Source: Flavobacterium lacus (GTDB taxonomy: Bacteria; Bacteroidota; Bacteroidia; Flavobacteriales; Flavobacteriaceae). Taken from it: a stretch of 64,000 bases of DNA. The notes beneath the pieces are model-generated. The model did not search any database. It was not told the origin of the DNA and saw nothing but the letters and a program-made list of their open reading frames with translations. Location: assembly GCF_003268815.1 (NCBI RefSeq), contig NZ_QLSV01000003.1, positions 1-64,000 of the forward strand. The letters run 5' to 3'. Position numbers and translations under genes: made by a program. This document shows, piece by piece, positions 8,725 through 17,695 of this stretch; within the stretch, counting starts at the first letter, position 1; each line of letters starts with the position of its first letter.

Positions 8725-9591
8725 ATGGGTTCTCAAGAAGAAATAAAAATTGAAGATGACTTTATTTTAATCCGCTTTCAAAATGACTCGGAAGAGGTCG
8801 TTCGCTTTGAAAGACAGGTATCTACGGGTTTAATCCAGTTTCATTTTGGATTAAAAGGAAAAGCAAAATTTATCTTCAATCAAGGCAATTATGCGTTAGA
8901 AATGAAGGAAGAAAAGTCGCTTTTGCTCTATAATCCTCAAAAAGAATTGCCTGTTCATTTGGAGATTGCACCCCAATCTTGGATGATTTCGGTGTTGGTT
9001 TCTATTAAGAAATTTCACACGTTGTTTTCAACCGAAGCAGAATATATTCCGTTTTTGAGTGATAATAATAGGGAGAAAAAATATTATGCCGAGGAAAACA
9101 TCAGTCCGTCAATGGCCATCGTGCTCAATCAGATTTTTCATTACAGCCTCAATGCATCTATAAAAAATCTCTATTACAAAGGGAAAGGTTATGAGTTGTT
9201 AAGTTTGTACTTTAACCGCAACGAAGATCCAAACGCCGACCATTGTCCATTTTTGATTGACGAAGAAAATGTTTTGAAAATTAAAAAAGCTAAAGAAATT
9301 GTCATTGCCAATATGGCCGAACCACCGGGTTTACAAGAATTAGCCGATCAAGTAGGTTTGAATTTGAAAAAACTAAAAATGGGTTTCAAACAAATTTATG
9401 GCGATAGTGTGTACAGTTTTTTGTTTGATTATAAAATGGAATACGCCCGAAAATTGTTAGACAGCGGAACATACAATGTAAATGAAGTTGGTGTGCAAAT
9501 TGGTTACAGCACAGCATCGCATTTTATTGCTGCGTTTAAAAAGAAATTCGGAACAACTCCGAAGAAATATTTAATGTCATTGTCGAGTTAA
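8725..9591 (+). CDS. AraC-family transcriptional regulator
   Basis: A 288-residue protein with an N-terminal cupin-like sensor region and a C-terminal AraC DNA-binding domain. Two helix-turn-helix units are visible: LQELADQVGLNLKKLKMGFK and VNEVGVQIGYSTASHFIAAF, followed by the family end KKFGTTPKKYL. I chose ATG 8725 (MGSQEEIKIEDDF) because the residues before it in the longer frame look like leader DNA. It is divergent from hemA and heads the operon that contains hemH and hemJ. By position it is likely to control heme synthesis, perhaps in response to heme, iron or a precursor; this is inference. Confidence 0.9.
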   Translation: MGSQEEIKIEDDFILIRFQNDSEEVVRFERQVSTGLIQFHFGLKGKAKFIFNQGNYALEMKEEKSLLLYNPQKELPVHLEIAPQSWMISVLVSIKKFHTLFSTEAEYIPFLSDNNREKKYYAEENISPSMAIVLNQIFHYSLNASIKNLYYKGKGYELLSLYFNRNEDPNADHCPFLIDEENVLKIKKAKEIVIANMAEPPGLQELADQVGLNLKKLKMGFKQIYGDSVYSFLFDYKMEYARKLLDSGTYNVNEVGVQIGYSTASHFIAAFKKKFGTTPKKYLMSLSS

Positions 9592-9610
9592 TGTTTTTTT
9601 ATAAAATCAT

Positions 9611-10144
9611 ATGCCTGAAGTTGAACTAAAATACAATTATCCAAGAATTATTCTTTTTATAATTTTTGCAATTTTAATGATTGTTCTTTTTTCGTACATA
9701 TATCTAAATTCATTTGAATTTTCTTTAAGAAAACCAGGATTTTCTAGAAATAATTGGGTTGGTCATCTATTTTATAAAAACGAAGGTTTGCTTTCTGTAA
9801 TGTCAATATTTACTATTCTTTTATTTAGTTATGGATTGGTTTGTTTTGTTAAATTACTTTTCAGTAAAAGTTTAATCATAAAAAATGAATCAAATTATAT
9901 TTACATAAATCAAAAAAAAATTGAAAGTTTAGCAAACATAACAGAAGCAAGAACTGTAAATGCTAACAATAATAAAAAAATTTATTTCTTTTATAAAGTA
10001 CCCCGAGACAGAAAAATAGCAAAATACATTCCTTCTTTATTGAAAAAATGGTTTCAAAAAAATGAATACATATATGATATTACCTTTATAAAAGAAAAAC
10101 CGGCGGAAGTCGATAAATTATTGAATAAGCTTTTAAAAAATTAA
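9611..10144 (+). CDS. Hypothetical two-helix membrane protein
   Basis: I do not recognise this family with confidence. The 177-residue product has two membrane helices (about 12-32 and 61-83) followed by a soluble cytoplasmic domain with beta-strand character (SLIIKNESNYIYINQKKI) and a Lys-rich end, an arrangement similar to small membrane proteins with PH-like domains. It lies 19 nt after araC and 36 nt before hemH, so it is probably in the same operon. It is more AT-rich than its neighbours, which may mark a recent insertion into the operon. Confidence 0.6.
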   Translation: MPEVELKYNYPRIILFIIFAILMIVLFSYIYLNSFEFSLRKPGFSRNNWVGHLFYKNEGLLSVMSIFTILLFSYGLVCFVKLLFSKSLIIKNESNYIYINQKKIESLANITEARTVNANNNKKIYFFYKVPRDRKIAKYIPSLLKKWFQKNEYIYDITFIKEKPAEVDKLLNKLLKN

Positions 10145-10180
10145 TCTAAATAGTAAATTAAAAAATTGCAACTAAATAAA

Positions 10181-11218
10181 ATGAAAAAAGGAGTATTATT
10201 AGTAAACTTGGGTTCGCCCGAAAGTCCAACCCCAAAAGATGTCAAGCCGTATTTAGACGAATTTTTAATGGATAAATATGTCATTGACGTTCCGTTTTTA
10301 CTGCGAGCATTGCTAGTTCGCGGAATAATTTTACAAACCAGACCTAAAAAATCAGCCGCAGCATATGCCAAAATTTGGTGGTATGAAGGTTCGCCGCTTA
10401 TTGTGTTATCCAAACGAATGCATAAAAAAGTGCAAGCCAACACCAGCATTCCGGTAAGTTTAGCGATGCGTTACGGCAAACCAAGTATTGAGTCCGGTTT
10501 ACAGGAATTACACGATCAAGGCGTGACAGAAGTGATGCTTTTTCCATTGTATCCACAACACGCAATGGCTTCTACCGTGACCATTTTAGTTTTGGCAGAA
10601 GAAATTCGTAAAAAGAAATTCCCAAATATGAATTTCACAATTCTTCCGGCTTTTTACAACCAAAAAGATTACATCCGCGATCTATCCAATTCAATCAAAA
10701 AACATTTGGAAGGATTTGAATATGATCACCTATTGTTTTCGTACCACGGCATTCCGGAACGTCATATTCGCAAAACAGATATCACTAAAAGTCATTGTAA
10801 AATTGACGGTTCTTGTTGCAACACGCCATCGCCGGCACACGAATTTTGCTACCGTCATCAATGTTATGAAACCACCAAACAAGTGGTTGAGTTTTTAGGA
10901 ATTCCCGAAGGAAAATACAGCCAAACTTTTCAATCGCGTTTAGCCGGAGACAAATGGTTAACTCCCTATACAGATGTGGAAATCAACAAAATGCCTGAAA
11001 AAGGAATTAAAAAGTTAGCCGTTGTTACGCCTGCTTTCGTGTCTGATTGTTTGGAAACGTTGGAAGAAATTGCGATGGAAGCCAATCATGAATTCAAAGA
11101 AAATGGCGGCGAAGAATTTTTAGCAATCCCTTGTTTAAACGACGACGACGATTGGTGCAAAACTTTAAGCCGATGGATTGACCAATGGGCTTTTGCTCAA
11201 ACAGAAACCGCAAAATAA
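10181..11218 (+). CDS. hemH: Ferrochelatase
   Basis: HemH inserts Fe2+ into protoporphyrin IX, the last step to protoheme. The 345-residue protein starts KGVLLVNLGSPESP and has the metal-site His in FSYHGIPERH (H189) and the acidic helix ETLEEI (from E292). A Cys-rich stretch (HCKIDGSCC ... CYRHQCYE) is seen in many bacterial forms. The start is the ATG at 10181; the TTG at 10166 adds five residues not found in the family. The stop overlaps the MATE start as TAATG. Confidence 0.97.
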   Translation: MKKGVLLVNLGSPESPTPKDVKPYLDEFLMDKYVIDVPFLLRALLVRGIILQTRPKKSAAAYAKIWWYEGSPLIVLSKRMHKKVQANTSIPVSLAMRYGKPSIESGLQELHDQGVTEVMLFPLYPQHAMASTVTILVLAEEIRKKKFPNMNFTILPAFYNQKDYIRDLSNSIKKHLEGFEYDHLLFSYHGIPERHIRKTDITKSHCKIDGSCCNTPSPAHEFCYRHQCYETTKQVVEFLGIPEGKYSQTFQSRLAGDKWLTPYTDVEINKMPEKGIKKLAVVTPAFVSDCLETLEEIAMEANHEFKENGGEEFLAIPCLNDDDDWCKTLSRWIDQWAFAQTETAK

Positions 11219-12573
11219 TGGCACAATCATCAGGAGCTTTAGGCACAGATGACATCAAACAATTGTTGATTAAACAAGCTGTTCCGGCCTCTATTGGTAT
11301 TTTATTTATGTCGGTTAACATTTTAGTCGACACCATTTTTGTAGGTCAATGGATTGGATCCTTAGCAATTGCCGCAGTTACAGTAGTTTTACCGATTACC
11401 TTTTTAATTTCTTCGTTAGGAATGGCGATTGGAATTGGCGGAAGCTCTATTATTTCAAGAGCTTTAGGAGGAAAAGACAAAGAAAAAGCCTATCGAACTT
11501 TTGGTAATCAAATTATGATGACCTTAGTTTTATCCTTGTTTTTTGTGTTGATTGGATTTTTGTTTTCCGGTGAAATTCTGCTTCTTTTTGGAGCGAATGG
11601 CGATATTATGAAACCGGCCAAAGAATTTTTTATTCCGGTTTTAATTGGTGTTCCGTTTTTGGCTCTTTGTATGATGGGAAACAATGTAATTCGTGCCGAA
11701 GGAAAAGCCAAATTTGCTATGATGGCAATGATCATTCCGGCATTTGGAAACATTATTTTAGACATTATTTTTATCAAATTTTTAGATATGGGAATGTTCG
11801 GAGCGGCATTGGCTACGACGATTTCCTATTTTATGTGTTTTATTTTTATACTTTGGTTTTTCGTCAAAAAAAGTGAATTAAAACCATCGCTTCATCATTA
11901 CAAATTTGATTTATCGATTGTAAAAGAAATTTCTTCTCTGGGTCTAGTTACCTTTTCTCGACAGGGGGTTGTGAGTATTTTAGCCATCATTATCAATCAT
12001 ACTTTATTTACGTATGGTGGTGAACATTCTGTCGTTGTTTACGGAATTATTAGTCGGATGCTGATGTTTGCTCTGTTTCCCATTTTAGGCATCACACACG
12101 GATTTTTGCCAATTGCCGGATACAATTATGGTGCGGAAAATTACAATCGAGTGAAAGAAACCATTTCTATTTCGATAAAATATGCCGCTATTTTAGCCAC
12201 ATTTATATTTATTTTAATATTAGTTTTTGCTAAACCGATTGTTTCAGTTTTTACAAACGATGCAGATGTAATTGCCGAAACACCAGATGCATTACGTTGG
12301 GTTTTTGCTGCTTCGCCCATTATTGCTTTGCAATTGATTGGAGCGGCTTATTTTCAAGCGGCGGGAAAAGCAATTCCGGCATTACTTCTTACCTTAACGA
12401 AACAAGGATTTTTTCTGATTCCGCTTGTGCTTATTTTGCCGAATTATTTTGGTATTTTTGGAGTATGGGTCGCTTTTCCGATAGCAGATATTTTATCAAC
12501 GATAATCACGGCCTACTTTTTGCGGAGAGAAATGACCACTAAACTGATTGAAAAACCGGATGGAATTTTATAA
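11218..12573 (+). CDS. MATE-family efflux transporter in the heme operon
   Basis: A 451-residue inner-membrane protein with the twelve-helix pattern of MATE antiporters and two homologous halves, each starting with the KQAVPASIGILF or SRQGVVSILAII type of helix. MATE proteins export organic cations or drugs using Na+ or H+. The start ATG at 11218 shares a base with the hemH stop (TAATG), and the gene's end overlaps hemJ by 14 nt, so it is translationally coupled on both sides. This suggests a role linked to porphyrin or heme handling, which cannot be shown from sequence alone. Confidence 0.92.
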   Translation: MAQSSGALGTDDIKQLLIKQAVPASIGILFMSVNILVDTIFVGQWIGSLAIAAVTVVLPITFLISSLGMAIGIGGSSIISRALGGKDKEKAYRTFGNQIMMTLVLSLFFVLIGFLFSGEILLLFGANGDIMKPAKEFFIPVLIGVPFLALCMMGNNVIRAEGKAKFAMMAMIIPAFGNIILDIIFIKFLDMGMFGAALATTISYFMCFIFILWFFVKKSELKPSLHHYKFDLSIVKEISSLGLVTFSRQGVVSILAIIINHTLFTYGGEHSVVVYGIISRMLMFALFPILGITHGFLPIAGYNYGAENYNRVKETISISIKYAAILATFIFILILVFAKPIVSVFTNDADVIAETPDALRWVFAASPIIALQLIGAAYFQAAGKAIPALLLTLTKQGFFLIPLVLILPNYFGIFGVWVAFPIADILSTIITAYFLRREMTTKLIEKPDGIL

Positions 12574-13102
12574 CTATATCAAAGCACTGCACCTTATCTT
12601 TGTCGTCACTTGGTTTGCCGGGCTGTTTTACATTGTTCGATTGTTCGTGTATCATGCCGAAGCTAAAGAAAAACCAGAACCAGAACAAAGCATCTTAATC
12701 AAACAATATCAGTTAATGCAATACCGCTTGTGGTATATTATCACATGGCCGAGTGCTGTTTTAGCAAGTATTTTTGCCTTTTGGCTATTGCATTTAATTC
12801 CTGCTTGGCTTGAACAAGATTGGATGTTGGTTAAATTAGGTTTTGTGGTTTTATTGTATGCCTACCACATCAAATGCCACATGATTTTCAAAGAATTACA
12901 GCGAAATCTAGTGAAAAACAGCTCCAATTTTTTCCGCTTATGGAATGAAGGAGCCACACTAATTTTATTTGCTGTTGTTTTTTTAGTGATTTTAAAAAGT
13001 GCCATCAATTGGATATATGGCGTAATCGGAATTTTTGCTTTTTCGCTACTGATTATGATTGGATTTAAATTTTATAAACGAATTCGAGGCCGAAACCAGT
13101 GA
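12560..13102 (+). CDS. hemJ: Protoporphyrinogen oxidase HemJ
   Basis: HemJ oxidises protoporphyrinogen IX to protoporphyrin IX in the inner membrane and supplies HemH. The 180-residue, four-helix protein shows the family start YNYIKALHLIFVVTWFAGLF with the conserved His (H11), then RLFVYHAEA with the conserved Arg and His, and KLGFVVLLYAYHIKCH in the third helix. I chose ATG 12560 (MEFYNYIKAL); it lies within the end of the MATE gene. It ends in GTGA overlap with the kinase gene. Confidence 0.93.
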   Translation: MEFYNYIKALHLIFVVTWFAGLFYIVRLFVYHAEAKEKPEPEQSILIKQYQLMQYRLWYIITWPSAVLASIFAFWLLHLIPAWLEQDWMLVKLGFVVLLYAYHIKCHMIFKELQRNLVKNSSNFFRLWNEGATLILFAVVFLVILKSAINWIYGVIGIFAFSLLIMIGFKFYKRIRGRNQ

Positions 13103-14580
13103 CTTTTACAAAGAAAATAAGCAACCTCTCTCTTCGGGTTAGAATTTTCATTTCGATGATTTTTTTAACGATGATTTCATCAATTTTGATTGCATCAGTT
13201 TCTATTATTCAATTTAGAAATGAAGCAAAAGAATATCATAAGGAACGATTAGAACGAAAAGAAACCGCGATAAAAGAAAACATCAACTACATTCTAAAAA
13301 ACACCACTTATCCGTTAACAACCGAAAACATTCCACTTATTTTTTCCGAAAGAGATAAAATTCATGAAATTTCAGATATTCATGCATTGGAAATAAATTT
13401 TTATGATTTGAATGGTAAACTTTTAAAATCATCTAAATCTTCGTTTGCTATCGATGACGATCCAAAATCAATTCCTGATTATATTGTTAGACTAGTTCAA
13501 TCGAGTATCGATAAAAGATATGTGGAAGTAAGGGAAATTAATGGTATTAAAAACTTATCCTCATTCAGCGAAATCAAAGATTTACAATTTAAGCCGTTAG
13601 CTATTTTAAATCTTCCCTATATTGAAGATGATGGTTATTATGAGCGAGAATTGCGAAAATTTATGATTCGTTTCGGGCAAGTATACGCTTTTATGCTCCT
13701 GCTTTCAGTTGTTTTGGCTTACTTTTTATCGAGTTTTATTACCAAATCCATCAAAACCATTTCCGATAAAATAACCGAAACACAGCTGAACAAAAAAAAT
13801 GAAAAAATTGAACTAGAAACCAGCAGCAGAGAAATTGGTTTGTTAGTAGAAGCCTACAACAATATGGTAGATGAATTGGAAGAAAGTGCCGTAAAACTAG
13901 CACAAAGTGAACGCGAACAAGCTTGGCGAGAAATGGCAAAACAAGTGGCACACGAAGTGAAGAATCCACTCACACCAATGCGATTAACGGTACAGAGTTT
14001 TCAGCGAAAATTTGATGAAAACGATCCAAACATCAAGCAAAAACTAGACGATTACACCAACACTTTATTGCAACAAATTGATATTATGAGTTCTGTTGCC
14101 AATGCGTTTTCTAACTTTGCATCGATGCCTGCTCAGCAGAATGAATTAATCAATGTGGTGGAAGTAGTTCAACTTGGATTAGAAATTTTTAATGAAAATT
14201 ATATTCGTTTCGAATCGACAAAAAAAGAAATTTTAATGTTGATGGATCGAACACAGTTAATCCGAATTATTACAAATTTGATTAAAAATGCAACGCAAGC
14301 CATATCAGAGGAAAATATTAATCCTATTGTTTTAATTTCTGTTTCTGAAGAAAATTCAAACTTAAAAATTGAAGTCAAGGATAATGGAATTGGCATTTCT
14401 GACGAAAATAAAAAGTATGTTTTTGAACCTAAATTCACCACAAAAAACAGCGGAATGGGTCTTGGTCTAGGCATTATCAAAAAAATAATCGAAAATTATA
14501 ACGGAACAATTACCTTTGAATCAGCACAAAATATTGGAACAACATTTATTGTTTCTTTGCCAATAAATACAAACGAATAA
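13099..14580 (+). CDS. Membrane sensor histidine kinase, NtrY-like, without adjacent response regulator
   Basis: A 493-residue protein: first membrane helix about 13-36, a periplasmic sensor region about 37-190, second helix about 192-213, a HAMP linker to about 265, a HisKA domain with phospho-acceptor H285 in VAHEVKNPLTPMRL, and an ATPase domain with NLIKNATQA, DNGIGIS and GMGLGLGI boxes. The H-box variant HEVKNPLTP is that of NtrY-type kinases. It starts with GTG overlapping the hemJ stop (GTGA). No response regulator is next to it, so its partner is encoded elsewhere. Confidence 0.92.
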   Translation: MTFTKKISNLSLRVRIFISMIFLTMISSILIASVSIIQFRNEAKEYHKERLERKETAIKENINYILKNTTYPLTTENIPLIFSERDKIHEISDIHALEINFYDLNGKLLKSSKSSFAIDDDPKSIPDYIVRLVQSSIDKRYVEVREINGIKNLSSFSEIKDLQFKPLAILNLPYIEDDGYYERELRKFMIRFGQVYAFMLLLSVVLAYFLSSFITKSIKTISDKITETQLNKKNEKIELETSSREIGLLVEAYNNMVDELEESAVKLAQSEREQAWREMAKQVAHEVKNPLTPMRLTVQSFQRKFDENDPNIKQKLDDYTNTLLQQIDIMSSVANAFSNFASMPAQQNELINVVEVVQLGLEIFNENYIRFESTKKEILMLMDRTQLIRIITNLIKNATQAISEENINPIVLISVSEENSNLKIEVKDNGIGISDENKKYVFEPKFTTKNSGMGLGLGIIKKIIENYNGTITFESAQNIGTTFIVSLPINTNE

Positions 14581-14591
14581 AAAAACAAATC

Positions 14592-15374
14592 ATGAATTAC
14601 GAGACTATTTTAATCGAAAAAGAAAACGGAATTTCTGTTATTACTATCAATAAACCAACGAAATTAAACGCATTAAACAAAGCTACAATTGAAGAGCTTC
14701 ATCATGCTTTTGATGCGGAAGATAAAGATAAATCAACCCGAGCAATCATCATTACCGGAAGCGGAGAAAAAGCATTTGTTGCCGGAGCCGACATTTCGGA
14801 ATTTGCCCATTTTTCTGTGGAAGAAGGCGGAAAATTAGCGGCACAAGGGCAAAAGTTGTTGTTTGATTTTGTCGAAAATTTATCTACGCCGGTTATTGCT
14901 GCCGTTAACGGATTTGCACTTGGTGGTGGATTAGAACTAGCGATGTCTGCTCATTTCAGAATTGCTTCAGACAATTCCAAAATGGGTTTACCGGAAGTAA
15001 CTTTAGGCGTCATTCCGGGTTATGGCGGAACCCAACGTTTACCGCAATTAGTTGGCAAAGGCCGTGCGATGGAAATGATCATGACCGCAACTATGATTGA
15101 TGCCGAAACCGCCAAAAATTACGGATTAGTAAATCACGTTGTCCCACAAACTGAGTTAATTGAATATACAAAAGGAATTGCTTCAAAAATTGCTAAAAAT
15201 TCACCCGTTGCTATTTCCAATGCGATTGATGCGGTAAATGCTAATTATAAAGATGGAATAAACGGGTATGAAATAGAAATTAAAAACTTCGGAAAATCAT
15301 TTGGAACCGCCGATTTTAAAGAAGGAACAACAGCTTTTTTAGAGAAGAGAAAAGCGGAGTTTAAAGGAGAATAA
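14592..15374 (+). CDS. Enoyl-CoA hydratase/isomerase family protein
   Basis: A 260-residue crotonase-fold enzyme that probably hydrates short or medium trans-2-enoyl-CoA in beta-oxidation. The oxyanion-hole segments are present (AFVAGADISEF and GFALGGGLELAM), as are both Glu residues used by true hydratases, E115 in GGGLELAM and E135 in GLPEVTLG. It lies 11 nt after the kinase and probably ends the long hem operon. Exact substrate is not determined. Confidence 0.93.
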   Translation: MNYETILIEKENGISVITINKPTKLNALNKATIEELHHAFDAEDKDKSTRAIIITGSGEKAFVAGADISEFAHFSVEEGGKLAAQGQKLLFDFVENLSTPVIAAVNGFALGGGLELAMSAHFRIASDNSKMGLPEVTLGVIPGYGGTQRLPQLVGKGRAMEMIMTATMIDAETAKNYGLVNHVVPQTELIEYTKGIASKIAKNSPVAISNAIDAVNANYKDGINGYEIEIKNFGKSFGTADFKEGTTAFLEKRKAEFKGE

Positions 15375-15401
15375 ATCACAAAAAAACACTATAAATCATT
15401 T

Positions 15402-15467
15402 GTTAAATATCAAATTACTACGTTTTTTTTGATATTGAACTTTCTAAATATAGTAGAATTTAGAAAG
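15402..15467. terminator. Two AT-rich hairpins between convergent genes
   Basis: An imperfect inverted repeat (15402-15414 with 15428-15440, one mismatch) contains a run of eight T in its loop, and it abuts a second, perfect 10-bp inverted repeat (15440-15449 with 15458-15467). They lie between the enoyl-CoA hydratase gene (+) and the HD gene (-). Stems are AT-rich, so terminator strength is doubtful. Confidence 0.4.
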
Positions 15468-15531
15468 CACTTACAGTTTGTAAAGTAAGATTGTTGAGTT
15501 ATTTCTGAATACTGCGACCGTCAACTGACCA

Positions 15532-16176
15532 CTACTTCTCCCCTTCCCATTCGGCATAAAATTGGCTCAAAAATGTTTCCATAAAACGGTGGCGTTCTTG
15601 AGCTAATTTTTTTCCGGTTACGGTATTCATTTTATCTTTCAGAAGCAATAATTTCTCATAAAAATGATTCAAAGTAGGCGAATCACTTTTTTTGTATTCT
15701 TCCTTAGTCATGTTTAATTTTGGGGAAATAGTGGGATTGTATAACGCTCTGTTTTTAAATCCGCCATAATTAAAAGTTCTTGCAATTCCGATTGCCCCTA
15801 AAGCATCGAGTCGATCGGCATCTTGCGCAATTTCTAATTCTTTGGATGAAAAAGTCTTTTCAAAATTCCCGCCTTTGAACGAAATATTTTTAATGATTTG
15901 AATTACGTGCTCGATTATTTCTTCAGAAACATTTTCGCTTTCTAAAAATTTTCTTGCTGTTTTTGGACCAATTTCTTCATCTCCGTTATGAAATTTGGAA
16001 TCGGCAATATCGTGCAATAAAGCTCCTAATTTCACAACGGTAACATCACAAACTTCTTCTTGAGCAATTAAAACCGCATTTTTAAAAACGCGTTCGATAT
16101 GAAACCAATCGTGACCGCCTTCGGCATCTTGGAGTTGTTCTTTAACGAAAAGAATGGTTTTGTCTATGATTGTCAT
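15532..16176 (-). CDS. HD-domain metal-dependent phosphohydrolase
   Basis: A 214-residue cytoplasmic protein with the HD signature: H26 in DWFHIERV, H55-D56 in LLHDIAD and the distal Asp in QDADRLDALGA. This layout matches the uncharacterised YedJ-type HD hydrolases, which are thought to act on nucleotides or phosphorylated metabolites. Length is normal. It forms a minus-strand run with the lipoprotein and the desaturase upstream, although the spacing (3 nt to the lipoprotein) may only reflect compactness. Confidence 0.85.
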   Translation of the reverse strand: MTIIDKTILFVKEQLQDAEGGHDWFHIERVFKNAVLIAQEEVCDVTVVKLGALLHDIADSKFHNGDEEIGPKTARKFLESENVSEEIIEHVIQIIKNISFKGGNFEKTFSSKELEIAQDADRLDALGAIGIARTFNYGGFKNRALYNPTISPKLNMTKEEYKKSDSPTLNHFYEKLLLLKDKMNTVTGKKLAQERHRFMETFLSQFYAEWEGEK

Positions 16177-16179
16177 TAA

Positions 16180-16695
16180 TTAGTAGTTAGTATCGTAATT
16201 CTTTAAGTTCATAAAAACATCTTCATTGTAGTTATTAATATCATTTTCTTTACGAAAAATCAGCATTGGTCCGAAGACATTAAAAATTGCTAAAAGACCA
16301 TAATCTTTATTAAATAAAATTGGACCGGTTCCATCTATACTCGGACTTTCTAAAACATAATAATAAAAGTCCATTCCAGATATTTTATCTTTATAAATAA
16401 TATTACTTTTAGACAAAATAAAGTTTTCACCACCAAAATTGAAAATATTTGATTTTAAATAAAATTCAATATCAATTACTTTAGAACTGTCTTTTTGGCT
16501 AGTATAATTAAAGGTTACTACAGAGTCTAATTTTTTCTTTTGATAACCAAACTCTTCTATTTTAGGTTTATCGGCATGATAAATATAAACAGAAAGAGAA
16601 CTTACCTCATCTTTTTCCATTTTTTTACAAGCTGATAAAACGAGAAAAATTAAGGCTAAATATGAAAGAAAAATTACTCTACTCTTACTTATCAT
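16180..16695 (-). CDS. Hypothetical lipoprotein
   Basis: The 171-residue product has a signal peptide ending in a lipobox LSAC (lipid-attached Cys at about residue 23), followed by charged residues and a domain with alternating strands (FNYTSQKDSS, YYYVLESPSI). I do not recognise a family. It is 6 nt after the desaturase gene and 3 nt before the HD gene and is probably transcribed with them. It is expected in the periplasm or at the outer membrane. Confidence 0.7.
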   Translation of the reverse strand: MISKSRVIFLSYLALIFLVLSACKKMEKDEVSSLSVYIYHADKPKIEEFGYQKKKLDSVVTFNYTSQKDSSKVIDIEFYLKSNIFNFGGENFILSKSNIIYKDKISGMDFYYYVLESPSIDGTGPILFNKDYGLLAIFNVFGPMLIFRKENDINNYNEDVFMNLKNYDTNY

Positions 16696-16701
16696 TAAGA
16701 T

Positions 16702-17691
16702 TTATTTCACCAAAGCAGGTTGCACCCATTTAAACACATGTCCAGTCTCAGGAATCACTAATCGTTCAGAAACTCTAGCCATTCTCGCAGGAAGTTTCAT
16801 CAAATAATCACGGGCTTTTTCGGCCTCATCGGTCAAACCGTTCATTTGATCAATATTCCATTTATCGATGAGTTTTTGCATAATGTCAACATAATCGGCA
16901 GCCGTGTAAACACCAATTCGTTGAGCAGAATCAGAGAATTGTTCAAAAGCAGAACTTATTTTTTGACCCGATTCACGAAGAAAATGAGCCGGCATTACAA
17001 TTTTTTGTTTCATCATATATTGAAAAGCCAACATCATTTCGCTTGGATCAACTTGAAAAATTTGATTCACAAATTCGCTATACGCATGATGATGACGCAT
17101 TTCGTCGCCGGCAATTAATTTGCACATTTTAGACAATTTGTTGTCGCCATATTTCTTTGCCATTTGAGCCACACGATTGTGCGAAACATACGTAGCTAAT
17201 TCTTGAAAACTGGTGTACACAAAGTTTTTATAGGGATCTTTTCCGGTTCCAATATCAAAACCATCATTAATAAGATGTTGCGTAGTCATTTCGATTTCAC
17301 GCATATTCACTCTGCCGGAAAGATAAAGGTATTTGTTAAGCAAATCGCCGTGACGATTTTCTTCGCCTGTCCAGCTTCTCACCCATCTTGACCAACCATT
17401 TCTTTCTTCATTATCAACACCTTCCACTTCCATCAACCAGGATTCATAGGTTGGTAAGGCTTCTTCGGTAATGGTATCACCTACCAAAGTCACCCAAAAA
17501 TCATAGGGTAAATCTTTGGCAATTTCACGCAATTCTTTTACTTCTTCAAAAAAAGTTTCCTTTTCAGAATCCGGTAATAAATCGGAGGGTTGCCAAATTT
17601 GTTCTACCGGAATTAAGTAATCGTTCATAAAAGTATCGACCTTTTTTTCCAACAACTGCATTACTTCTAAACGAATGTTTTTTATTGACAT
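16702..17691 (-). CDS. Acyl-[acyl-carrier-protein] desaturase (soluble di-iron)
   Basis: A 329-residue soluble enzyme of the plant-type stearoyl-ACP desaturase family, which places a double bond in an acyl-ACP using O2 and reduced ferredoxin. The di-iron ligands are visible: EENRH (110-114), a lone Glu in SFQEL, and DEMRHHH with E197 and H200. It lies 4 nt after the acyltransferase gene, so fatty acid desaturation and membrane lipid assembly may be co-expressed. Confidence 0.93.
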   Translation of the reverse strand: MSIKNIRLEVMQLLEKKVDTFMNDYLIPVEQIWQPSDLLPDSEKETFFEEVKELREIAKDLPYDFWVTLVGDTITEEALPTYESWLMEVEGVDNEERNGWSRWVRSWTGEENRHGDLLNKYLYLSGRVNMREIEMTTQHLINDGFDIGTGKDPYKNFVYTSFQELATYVSHNRVAQMAKKYGDNKLSKMCKLIAGDEMRHHHAYSEFVNQIFQVDPSEMMLAFQYMMKQKIVMPAHFLRESGQKISSAFEQFSDSAQRIGVYTAADYVDIMQKLIDKWNIDQMNGLTDEAEKARDYLMKLPARMARVSERLVIPETGHVFKWVQPALVK

Positions 17692-17695
17692 AATT

